Shown: piece after piece, positions 46,857 to 54,775 of the stretch | How positions within the stretch are numbered: the first letter of the stretch is position 1 | Layout of the letters: every line of letters starts with the position of its first letter | Source: CAVYGM01 sp963768025 | GTDB taxonomy: Bacteria > Bacteroidota > Bacteroidia > Cytophagales > Spirosomataceae | NCBI GenBank assembly: GCA_963768025.1 | Contig: CAVYGM010000004.1 | Coordinates: forward strand, 1 to 64,000 | Direction: 5' to 3' | DNA: 64,000 nt | The notes under the pieces: model-generated | The model's input: only the letters and a program-made list of their open reading frames with translations | What the model was told of the DNA's origin: nothing | Databases searched by the model: none | Position numbers and translations under genes: made by a program

Positions 46857-47183
46857 ATGAATTGGGTTATACTCATTATAGCGGGGTTATTTGAAGTAGC
46901 GTTTGCCTACTGTCTGGGAAGAGCCAAAGATGCCTCAGGCCATGAACCCTATGCCTGGTATGCAGGCTTTCTTGTCGCTCTGGCCATCAGCATGGGGCTT
47001 CTGGTCAAGGCTACACAAACACTCCCCATCGGCACCGCCTATGCCGTATGGACCGGCATTGGAGCCGTTGGCACTGCACTGGTAGGTATTCTGGTGTTTA
47101 AAGAACCCGCCACCTTTTTACGCCTGTTTTTTCTTATCACTTTGATAGGGTCTATTATCGGGTTAAAGGTAGTTTCACACTGA
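46857..47183 (+). CDS. SMR family exporter, Gdx/SugE-like
   Basis: 108 residues in four membrane helices, the small multidrug resistance fold. The N-terminal helix has the essential Glu (LIIAGLFEVAFAYCLG, E13) and helix 3 carries LPIGTAYAVWTGIGAVGTAL, which matches the guanidinium-export (Gdx, formerly SugE) branch better than EmrE. It works as a homodimer, exchanging protons for guanidinium or small quaternary ammonium ions. No guanidine riboswitch fits in the 50-base gap upstream. It follows the DUF885 gene closely and may be read through from it. Confidence 0.9.
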   Translation: MNWVILIIAGLFEVAFAYCLGRAKDASGHEPYAWYAGFLVALAISMGLLVKATQTLPIGTAYAVWTGIGAVGTALVGILVFKEPATFLRLFFLITLIGSIIGLKVVSH

Positions 47184-47283
47184 AAAGCTGCTCATTCAAA
47201 ATTTCTTTCTGAATCCGGGTCTGATTTTTTTAATGGTAGAAGTGATTTCACTTTGTAGAACCAGTTTAAAACGCTGATGTACC

Positions 47284-47514
47284 ATGAATGATTTTTTGAG
47301 ATTTATGACAAGTCCCGCCGGAAGAGGAGTAAGAATTGCGGCAGGTGTAGCCTTGGCTAAGGTGGGTTTTGCCCGGCCCAACAAGCCCAATTGGCTTTTG
47401 GTTTCTGCCGGTCTGATCCCCCTTTCTGCCGGACTGTTTGACTGGTGCCTGTTGGGACCGCTGGCCGGCAAGCCCTTTGAGGGAGAAGCTGTTCGGAAGG
47501 TATTGGGGGAGTAA
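47284..47514 (+). CDS. DUF2892-like small membrane protein
   Basis: 76 residues with two hydrophobic segments: GRGVRIAAGVALAKVGFA and WLLVSAGLIPLSAGLFDWCL. The pair of short helices and a G(L/F)xxWC turn is the DUF2892 (YgaP membrane-domain) pattern, though without a rhodanese domain. In that family the cysteine-containing turn is conserved; its role is unclear. Likely an inner-membrane protein. It lies 100 bases after the SMR exporter, in the same direction. Confidence 0.65.
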   Translation: MNDFLRFMTSPAGRGVRIAAGVALAKVGFARPNKPNWLLVSAGLIPLSAGLFDWCLLGPLAGKPFEGEAVRKVLGE

Positions 47515-47976
47515 GACGGGCTCTTGGGATTCATGAACCCTTACAGTACTTGGATGCGAGTTTTGCGAAGAGAGGCTGCGTACTAAGAACAAACGGCCGA
47601 TTGCATCGATGCGATCCAGCGTTACAATAAAGTACTACCCTGTAAAAGCAACATTTCAGCTCAGGCCGTGGCAGACAGTCGGACAGTGTCTGCGCAGTGT
47701 TCCTACGTAACACATACGCGGAATTTGGCGGGTAGCATCCCAGGGGTATTTCTGCTTATAGATTTTGTTGTTTGCTTATTCTTTTAATTCATTTCTGTTT
47801 CCTCTTTTTGAGTAGTATACTTCCCATTTGCATTCTTGATTTAGCCTGATTCAAAACGCTTCATTGGGAAACTCCTGATCAAATGAAACAATATCAAGAC
47901 GTTCGAGGCAATGGTTCCACTACACAAGCCCCAGATGGTCAGCGGCGGTAGGGTGGGTACCCTATGTCCAAGGTAC
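47515..47976. other. Gene-free stretch
   Basis: Between convergent genes. Open frames here are short and unlike any family, and I see no strong hairpin with a T-run. Nothing recognisable. Confidence 0.4.
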
Positions 47977-49068
47977 CTAGTACGCATTCTGCTTTTGGTC
48001 TTTCAAAAGGACGGATTGCGTTGGGAAGGCAAATTCGATTCCTCTTTTCTGAAATTCTTCAAAAATGGTAAAATTGATTAGCTGCTGGATATCCATGTAG
48101 TTGTTGTAATCACTGGAAAGCACGTAGTATACCACTTCAAAGTCGAGGCTAAAATCCCCATAGGAGGCGAAATGCGCCCGGTCGAACTCCACCATTTTTT
48201 GACGGTCCACGATCTCTTCCAGGAGGTTGGGCACCTCCCGCAACAGATCCAGGGATGTATCGTACACCAGGCCCAGCCTAAACACAATGCGTCGTCGCTG
48301 CATACGCTTATAGTTGTGAATGCGGGAGGTGGTCAGGTCGCTATTGGAAAAAATAAGTTGCTCGCCCGACAGGCTCTTCACCTGCGTCGACTTGACCCCG
48401 ATGTAGTCTACGACGCCCATTTTATCGTCTACGATAATGAAGTCCCCGGTTTCGAAGGGCTTATCAAAAAAGATGACAAAATAGTTGAAGAGGTCGCCCA
48501 GGATATTTTGCGACGCCAGGGCAATGGCCACGCCCCCGATTCCGAGACCGGCCAGGGCCGCCGTGACATTAAAGCCCATGTTGTCGAAAAGAAACAGCAA
48601 TCCTACGGCCCAGATCACAAAATTGATCACCAGCATAAGGCCCCCCAGCTCTTTCACACGCTCAGCTCCTCGCTCTTTCTTGCTGACGTACGACTGCAAT
48701 ACCATCAAAATGACCGAAGACAAAATTCGTAGCACCAGAAACGTAAGTAATAGGGTAATAATGAACCGGAAAATGCGGTTGGCCCCCTCCGTTAACGTCA
48801 GGTAATTGAGGCTCACGTAGGCCACGCCAATATACAGGGCAGGCACGCCGAAACGCTCCACGCTACTAACCACAAAATTATCTAGCTGCGTGGTTGACCT
48901 TCCGGTCCAGGTTTTGACCTTTTGTAAAATATGCCTTTTAAAAAATCTGATCAGTAGAATCCCCAACAAGCCACTTCCCAGGGCAATCAGATAATCCTGC
49001 ACGGTGTTTCTGTAGTAGACTCTCCCCAGTAGCTCTCCGTAGTTGAGTCCATCCAAGAATTCGTTCAT
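47977..49068 (-). CDS. MscS family mechanosensitive ion channel
   Basis: 363 residues from ATG 49068 (374 if the ATG at 49101 is used; the shorter start fits the family better). Four hydrophobic segments in the first 190 residues, then the pore helix and beta domain signature ALAGLGIGGVAIALASQNIL, GDLFNYFVIFFDKPFETGDF and VDYIGVKSTQVKSLSGEQL, and the C-terminal alpha/beta vestibule ending FAFPTQSVLL. It opens under membrane tension to release solutes after osmotic downshift. Single-gene unit in a quiet neighbourhood. Confidence 0.93.
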   Translation of the reverse strand: MNEFLDGLNYGELLGRVYYRNTVQDYLIALGSGLLGILLIRFFKRHILQKVKTWTGRSTTQLDNFVVSSVERFGVPALYIGVAYVSLNYLTLTEGANRIFRFIITLLLTFLVLRILSSVILMVLQSYVSKKERGAERVKELGGLMLVINFVIWAVGLLFLFDNMGFNVTAALAGLGIGGVAIALASQNILGDLFNYFVIFFDKPFETGDFIIVDDKMGVVDYIGVKSTQVKSLSGEQLIFSNSDLTTSRIHNYKRMQRRRIVFRLGLVYDTSLDLLREVPNLLEEIVDRQKMVEFDRAHFASYGDFSLDFEVVYYVLSSDYNNYMDIQQLINFTIFEEFQKRGIEFAFPTQSVLLKDQKQNAY

Positions 49069-49573
49069 AAATACTCTATGATTTGCGTTTAATAAATTCA
49101 ACAGACGTTGTCATCATCCGGCGAGCGCTCCCAATTTAACAAATTGGTATTATTAGTTAAATTATATAACAAAACAAATATCCTACTTCCTATAAAAAGA
49201 CCAATCCCAGCAGAAAAATACGTTATTCTGCTGGGATTGGTATAGTATATAAGTAAATCCGTTCCTTCTGCCACGTGCCGTCCCTATTCGTTTCTGATTC
49301 CAACTGTATTGGTATAGTCCAAAAAACTGTGCCATGGGAAGGCTATTTCTCACGCCGTCTTTGTTTGCTTCGTTGTCTCTTTCGCGCGTTACGGTGAGGC
49401 TATACGGGCTACTTTCCTTTGAGAGAAGGGACTAGAAAAGAAAAATCAGGACTTCGGCAGGCGCAAAATTATTTCTCGAAATGGCATGAATTTTTGCACT
49501 TGAAAATGGAACTGTTGCCCTGAGGCCACAACCGGATCAAGGAAAGGAAATTTTTACACAAACACATCCAGAT
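49069..49573. other. Gene-free stretch between divergent genes
   Basis: No coding sequence supported. It holds the strong hairpin at 49200-49241 and otherwise upstream regions of the MscS and FAD-Rieske genes. Confidence 0.45.
49200..49241. terminator. Perfect 16-bp hairpin
   Basis: ACCAATCCCAGCAGAA pairs fully with TTCTGCTGGGATTGGT around a ten-base loop. It sits in a divergent gap, where a terminator is not expected, and has no T-run; it may be a regulatory structure or the end of an unseen short transcript. Confidence 0.55.
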
Positions 49574-51103
49574 ATGAACAGAGATGGCGCACGCACTAGC
49601 CTATGGCAAGCCAACAAAACTGACTATCAGCCCATTAACCGTTGGGACACAACTGCTGTTTACGATGTACTTATCATCGGTGGGGGGATCACCGGCCTCA
49701 CCACCGCCCTGCTTTTGCAGCAGGAGGGCAAAAAATGCCTGGTAGCCGAAGCCCAAACCCTGGGTTTTGGCACAAGCGGAGGAACTACCTCACACCTGAA
49801 TACGCTCGTAGATGCCTCCTATCCTACTATTGAGAACAATTTCGGCAAGCAGGCCGCTCAGGGTGTGGCAAGCGCTACCGCCGAAGCCATTACGCTGGTG
49901 GAGACTCTGACCAAAAAATACCAGATCGAGTCGGGCTTTTCGCAACAGAACGCTTGGCTTTATGCCCAGGAGGAGCAGGAGGTAGAGCAACTGGATGAGG
50001 TGTACGAGGCATCACGCCGGGCGGGCCTGCTGGTGGAAGCCGCTGATTCCATTCCGGTGCCTGTTCCTTTCAAAAAAGCATATCGCTTTGGCGGGCAGGG
50101 ACAAGTTCATGCCAGCAACTATCTGCTGGGACTGGCGAAGGCTTTCGAAAAAGCGGGCGGTGTGATTGTACAGCACTGCCTGGTGCAGGACCTCACGCAC
50201 GACGACCCCATCCGGGCAACTACCCAAACCGGTGAAATTCGGTCACGTCAGGTAATATACGCGACCCATCAGCCGCCGGGGATTTCTATTTTCAACTTTC
50301 GCCTGGCTCCTTACCGCAGCTATGCCACTGCTTTTACGTTGAAAGACGATCACTACCCGTCGGGCCTGGCCTATGACATGAAAGAAAACTACAATTACTT
50401 CCGTACTCAGGAGTCTGACGGCCAACGCTATGTCATCGCCGGGGGATTTGATCATAAAACCGGCCATGAGGACAATACGGAACACGTATTTGCCGAACTG
50501 GAAGCCTATCAGCGAATGTACTTCAACGTTGACACATTTGCCTATAAATGGTCGTCGCAATACTACGAGTCGGTAGACGGACTGCCCTACATCGGTTCTT
50601 TCCCGGGCCAGGAAGGGGTATACCTGGGTACCGGCTTTGGGGGGAACGGCGTGACCTACGGTACTGTAACCGCCCTCATACTTCGCGATAAACTCCTGGG
50701 CCGGCAGTCTCCCTACGAGGATATCTTTTCGCCCGCCCGCATCAAACCGGTGGCCTCGTTCGCCAATTTTGTAAAGGAAAATGCCGACGTGGTCAGTATG
50801 TTTATCGGAAAGCGGTTTAGCTACGAAAAAATAACCGAACTGGCCGAACTCGCCCCCGGCGAGGCCAAAACCGTAAAATGGGAAGGCACGCCACTGGCGC
50901 TGTACAAAGACGAAAAGGGCAAGGCATATGCCCTTGATCCGGTATGCCCACATGCCAAGTGCATCGTGAATTGGAACAGCGGCGAAAAATCGTGGGACTG
51001 CCCCTGTCACGGAGCCCGCTATTCCGTTGACGGTAGCCTGCTCACCGGTCCTGCCCTGACGGGACTTACCCGACTGGAATGGGAAAAACTTCCGGTTAGC
51101 TAA
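49574..51103 (+). CDS. FAD-dependent oxidoreductase with C-terminal Rieske domain
   Basis: 509 residues. Residues 28-400 are a DAO-type FAD oxidoreductase: dinucleotide site DVLIIGGGITGLTTALLLQQ, then FGTSGGTTSHLNTLVDASYP and the FAD-closing GLPYIGSFPGQEGVYLGTGF. Residues 415-505 are a Rieske [2Fe-2S] domain with ligands in CPHAKC and CPCHGARYSVDGSL (C-x-H and C-x-x-H). Electrons would flow between the flavin and the cluster within one chain. No signal peptide. Similar fusions occur across bacteria, with the substrate unknown. It is monocistronic, as far as I can see. Confidence 0.92.
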   Translation: MNRDGARTSLWQANKTDYQPINRWDTTAVYDVLIIGGGITGLTTALLLQQEGKKCLVAEAQTLGFGTSGGTTSHLNTLVDASYPTIENNFGKQAAQGVASATAEAITLVETLTKKYQIESGFSQQNAWLYAQEEQEVEQLDEVYEASRRAGLLVEAADSIPVPVPFKKAYRFGGQGQVHASNYLLGLAKAFEKAGGVIVQHCLVQDLTHDDPIRATTQTGEIRSRQVIYATHQPPGISIFNFRLAPYRSYATAFTLKDDHYPSGLAYDMKENYNYFRTQESDGQRYVIAGGFDHKTGHEDNTEHVFAELEAYQRMYFNVDTFAYKWSSQYYESVDGLPYIGSFPGQEGVYLGTGFGGNGVTYGTVTALILRDKLLGRQSPYEDIFSPARIKPVASFANFVKENADVVSMFIGKRFSYEKITELAELAPGEAKTVKWEGTPLALYKDEKGKAYALDPVCPHAKCIVNWNSGEKSWDCPCHGARYSVDGSLLTGPALTGLTRLEWEKLPVS

Positions 51104-51131
51104 CCCTGACGGAGGGCATCGGGTTGGGGGG

Positions 51132-51296
51132 TATAAAAAGTACGCTCGGTTGCTTATATATTTGCACGATACCAACAAAAAAGTTGAGTTTGAGGACTTT
51201 TTCGAAAGCGATGAAGCTCAGATACTCCTTTACTTCGAACTCATCCGCGCGTTGATCGGGCAAATCGAACAGGTATTAAAATCTAGCAACCCCTAA
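51132..51296 (+). other. Possible small frame and promoter before the GH30 gene
   Basis: In one frame the gap reads YKKYARLLIYLHDTNKKVEF then EDFFESDEAQILLYFELIRA and LIGQIEQVLKSSNP to a stop just before the GH30 ATG. It is protein-like but has no ATG, so it is either a start-less remnant or chance. TATATTTG at 51157-51164 inside it fits the -7 consensus and may be the GH30 promoter. Confidence 0.35.
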
Positions 51297-51300
51297 CCTC

Positions 51301-52914
51301 ATGTTCTCTAAAAATTACCCCATTCTTCTCCTTTGCGCCGCGCTAGTGGCCTTATCTTGTATCCAGAAGGGTGATACCGTTTCTGGCACCACCCTTTCCA
51401 ATGAAGCCAGGGCGGTTGTTTCTCTTAACGAAGAATTCCAAACCATCCACAGCTTCGGGGCCTCCGATTGCTGGACGGCCAAGTACATCGGTACCTGGGC
51501 CGACGAAGCGAAGAAAAATCAGATTGCCGATCTACTTTTCAGCCTAGATACCTCGGCCAACGGCCAACCGAAGGGGATCGGGCTATCGCTGTGGCGCGTC
51601 AACATCGGCGCCGGTAGCTACGAGCAGGGCGATGCCAGTGATATTGGCGATACCTGGCGGCGGGAAGAATGTTTTCAGAATGCCCAGGGTCAGTACGACT
51701 GGACCAAACAGGCCGGAAGCCAATGGTTTCTGAACGCCGCCCGCCAACGGGGCGTACGCTACACATTGGGCTTTGCCAACTCCCCGCCCGTGCACATGAC
51801 GGTAAACGGCAAGGCCTTTGCTCCGAGTGTCGCCACGCCCGGCGTAGCGACGCCCGGTAGCGATTCGCTTAATATCAAGCCGGAGCGGATACCTGACTTC
51901 GCCAGCTTCCTGACGGAGGTAGCTGACCATTTCGACTTCGACTACCTCAGCCCTCTCAACGAACCGCAGTGGGAATGGAAGGCGGGCAAGAACGGCAAAG
52001 CCGGGCAGGAAGGCACCCCCGCCCGCAGCCGCGACATCATCGCCGTAGCCAGGGCCCTTTCTAAGACACTGACAGCCAAAGGTAGCAAAACCACCGTCGT
52101 GACGGGTGAAACGGCCCAGATCGACTACCTCTACGAACGAGCCGAATCGGGGCGCGGCAATCAGCTGGAAGAACTATTTGCCGGTACCGCTTCGCTGGGC
52201 AAATTGCCCAAAGTGGAGCCAATTGCGGCCTACCACAGCTACTTCTCCACCTGCAACGACGCCCGGCTGGTGAACACGCGACAGGAAGCCCTGCGGGCGG
52301 CGGGCAACCTTACCCTTTGGCAGAGTGAATTTGGCGTACTGGGCAACATCTGCGATACCTACAAAGGCTCCCCCCGCAGCACGGGCATCGACTACGGGCT
52401 GTACGTGGCAAAGGTAATTCATAACGACCTCGCCGTTGCCAACGCGGCTTCCTGGCAGTGGTGGGTGGCCATCAACCCGTACAATTACAGCGACGGCCTG
52501 GTATACATCAATGGCCCCGACGGCACCTACAAAAATCACGACAATGCCCGCCTCGACGGGCAGGTAGTGGAGTCGAAGCAGCTGTGGGCGTTTGGCAATT
52601 ACGCCCGCTTTGTCCGCCCCGGCATGCAGCGCATCAAGGTGGAGCTGGAAGGCCACACCGATCCGGTGGCGCAGGCGGGTAGCTACATGGTATCGGGCTA
52701 CAAAGACGAAGCGAATAAGAAGATCGTATTGGTGGCCGTGAACATGACCAGTCAGGCGGTGACGCTGCCTCTGGCGGGATTGTCCGTCAAAAACAAGCGT
52801 TTCACCACTTACACTACCGATCGGGAGAAAAATCTGGCGAAGGCGACAGCTGCAAGCGATGCGATTCGGATGGCACCCGAGTCGGTGACTACCTTGGTGG
52901 GGTATTATGAATAG
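51301..52914 (+). CDS. Glycoside hydrolase family 30 lipoprotein
   Basis: 537 residues. Lipobox AALVALSCIQ gives a lipoprotein. The (beta/alpha)8 barrel starts at QTIHSFGASDCWTAKYIG; the acid/base Glu is in YLSPLNEPQWEWK (near 220) and the nucleophile Glu in LTLWQSEFGVLGNIC (near 348). A small side beta domain (about 440-535) follows. The LNEPQWEW and LWQSEFG arrangement suits the beta-1,6-galactanase branch of GH30, so it probably cuts galactan side chains. Residues near 180 show a short repeat, VATPGVATPG. With the DUF4038 protein at 23639 it suggests plant-polysaccharide use. Confidence 0.9.
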   Translation: MFSKNYPILLLCAALVALSCIQKGDTVSGTTLSNEARAVVSLNEEFQTIHSFGASDCWTAKYIGTWADEAKKNQIADLLFSLDTSANGQPKGIGLSLWRVNIGAGSYEQGDASDIGDTWRREECFQNAQGQYDWTKQAGSQWFLNAARQRGVRYTLGFANSPPVHMTVNGKAFAPSVATPGVATPGSDSLNIKPERIPDFASFLTEVADHFDFDYLSPLNEPQWEWKAGKNGKAGQEGTPARSRDIIAVARALSKTLTAKGSKTTVVTGETAQIDYLYERAESGRGNQLEELFAGTASLGKLPKVEPIAAYHSYFSTCNDARLVNTRQEALRAAGNLTLWQSEFGVLGNICDTYKGSPRSTGIDYGLYVAKVIHNDLAVANAASWQWWVAINPYNYSDGLVYINGPDGTYKNHDNARLDGQVVESKQLWAFGNYARFVRPGMQRIKVELEGHTDPVAQAGSYMVSGYKDEANKKIVLVAVNMTSQAVTLPLAGLSVKNKRFTTYTTDREKNLAKATAASDAIRMAPESVTTLVGYYE

Positions 52915-52960
52915 TTTATCGGAAGTTCGGTACTAAATAGGAATCCAAAAGGGTATGTCA

Positions 52961-53659
52961 CTAGCTTTCGGTCTCCGGAATGGCTTCGAAATAAAAGTAG
53001 ATCAACCCGATCAACGAAATAAGCCCCAGCACAAACCCCGCCAATACGTCCGAAAACCAGTGTGCGCCCAGGTATACCCTGGAAAAGGGCACGGCCAGCA
53101 CCAGCACCAGACTTGCGCCGCTCACTCCCCACCGAACTGCCGCAGGAAATTGCCGGAGGCGGTACATCAGGAAAATCAAGAAGCCGAAAAAAGTAACGTA
53201 GAACACCGTGTGCCCACTGGGAAAACTATTGTTGTGGGCCTTCTCCACAATCCGCACCAGGTCATCGGTAGGTCGGGGACGGTTGATGAGGAGTTTGAGG
53301 CCAAAATTGAGTACCGAAGATAAGAGCGTAAGGCTGAGGAAGAGAGCTTCCCGACGATGACCCAATAACAGAAATATTAATGCCGACGCCAAGGCCCCAC
53401 CAATAGCCACAGTCCGCTCCCCAAACCAGCTGACGCCTTTCATTAAGGCATCCAGCAAGGGGTGGTTGTACTCCTGCACCTCTTCGGAAAACTCCACATC
53501 AACGAACGTGGTGGGCAATACAAACACGAAGGCTGTCAACAGAAGAAATAGCATTGTCAGGCCCAATACTACGTACAAGGCTTTTTTGCGGGAAGGCTGA
53601 AAATCGAGGTACCTCAGTCGATTGAGGAGCTGTCTTACTACATTCATGAATATATTCAT
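52961..53659 (-). CDS. PAP2-family membrane phosphatase
   Basis: 232 residues from ATG 53659; an earlier in-frame start at 53710 adds 17 basic residues without family support. Five or six membrane segments with the three PAP2 motifs: KLLINRPRP, SFPSGHT and SRVYLGAHWFSDVLAG. It removes phosphate from a lipid phosphate such as undecaprenyl pyrophosphate or phosphatidate on the outer side of the inner membrane. The region around the start holds the palindrome ATGAATATATTCAT. It is convergent with the GH30 gene. Confidence 0.93.
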   Translation of the reverse strand: MNIFMNVVRQLLNRLRYLDFQPSRKKALYVVLGLTMLFLLLTAFVFVLPTTFVDVEFSEEVQEYNHPLLDALMKGVSWFGERTVAIGGALASALIFLLLGHRREALFLSLTLLSSVLNFGLKLLINRPRPTDDLVRIVEKAHNNSFPSGHTVFYVTFFGFLIFLMYRLRQFPAAVRWGVSGASLVLVLAVPFSRVYLGAHWFSDVLAGFVLGLISLIGLIYFYFEAIPETES

Positions 53660-53788
53660 GCGGCAACGGAGCTTAAAAGAAGGTTGGTACCCACGGTACC
53701 GTCTAAACACAAAGAAATGGAATTTGCTTAGCTTTACAGAATAAAAAACAGAAAACAGGCTCTGACACCTACCTTACAAAACCCTGCC

Positions 53789-54646
53789 ATGCGCCAACAA
53801 TTCACTCATCTCCTCCTACTGTTCTTCCTATCCGGACACGCCTTCGCCCAAACCCAGCCCGCCCGCCTCATCGTCCGGGGCGACGACATGGGCTTCTCGC
53901 ATTCGGGCAATGAGGCTTTGGTCAAAACCTACAAGGAAGGCATCGAAACCTCCATTGAGGTGATTGTGCCTTCGCCCTGGTTTCCGGAGGCCGTGCAGCT
54001 CCTCAAAGAAATCCCGAGTGTGGACGTAGGTATTCACCTGGCCCTGACCAGCGAGTGGGACCTGGTGAAGTGGCGGCCCATGACCCAGGCCACCAGCCTC
54101 GTAGATGCCGACGGGTACTTTTACCCGATGGTGTTCCCGAACAAAAACTATCCCGCCCGTTCCATCAGCGAAAACGCCTGGAAAATCGAGGATGTGGAGC
54201 GCGAATTCCGGGCGCAGATTGAAACCGCCCTGCGGCACATTCCGCGCATCAGCCATGTGTCGGCCCACATGGGTTGTACCGCTCTTTCCGAAGAAGTAAA
54301 AGCCCTCACCAAACGCCTGACGCAGGAGTACAAGATTGATATAGACCCCGTAGACTACGCCGTGCAACGTCTGCCGTTCGAAGGTCCCCGCGCCACGGCC
54401 GATGAGAAAGTCAACAGTTTTATCAAAGCCCTGGACAAAATGGAACCCGGCAAAACGTACCTCTTTGTGGAGCATCCGGGCTTGGATACGCCCGAACTAC
54501 GGGCCATTCACCATATCGGCTACGAAAACGTAGCCAAAGACCGGCAGGGCGTCACCGATCTGTTTACGAGCGAAAAGGTCAAAGCCTTTGTCCGTAAAAA
54601 AGGGATTCAGCTGATTAGCTACAAGGATCTCCTGACGGAGAAGTAA
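53789..54646 (+). CDS. ChbG/YdjC-like carbohydrate deacetylase, exported
   Basis: 285 residues with signal peptide LLLLFFLSGHAFAQ. The YdjC fold is marked by LIVRGDDMGFSHSGNEAL (metal-binding Asp pair), VDVGIHLALTSEWDLVKW (metal His) and ISHVSAHMGCTALS. Members remove N-acetyl groups from oligosaccharides such as chito-oligomers; here the export signal puts it in the periplasm, unlike cytoplasmic ChbG. It is upstream of a TonB-type receptor in the same direction but 130 bases away with its own likely promoter between. Confidence 0.88.
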   Translation: MRQQFTHLLLLFFLSGHAFAQTQPARLIVRGDDMGFSHSGNEALVKTYKEGIETSIEVIVPSPWFPEAVQLLKEIPSVDVGIHLALTSEWDLVKWRPMTQATSLVDADGYFYPMVFPNKNYPARSISENAWKIEDVEREFRAQIETALRHIPRISHVSAHMGCTALSEEVKALTKRLTQEYKIDIDPVDYAVQRLPFEGPRATADEKVNSFIKALDKMEPGKTYLFVEHPGLDTPELRAIHHIGYENVAKDRQGVTDLFTSEKVKAFVRKKGIQLISYKDLLTEK

Positions 54647-54775
54647 AATGGCCGTCGGACAAAAACACTAACTTTTTTACGGTCTCCTTAGGGTAATATC
54701 GGAGGGCAAACGTCTCTAACTTTTGTAGATACCAAAAGTTATCTACCCAACCCAACCGCGACTGAACTGCGAGCA

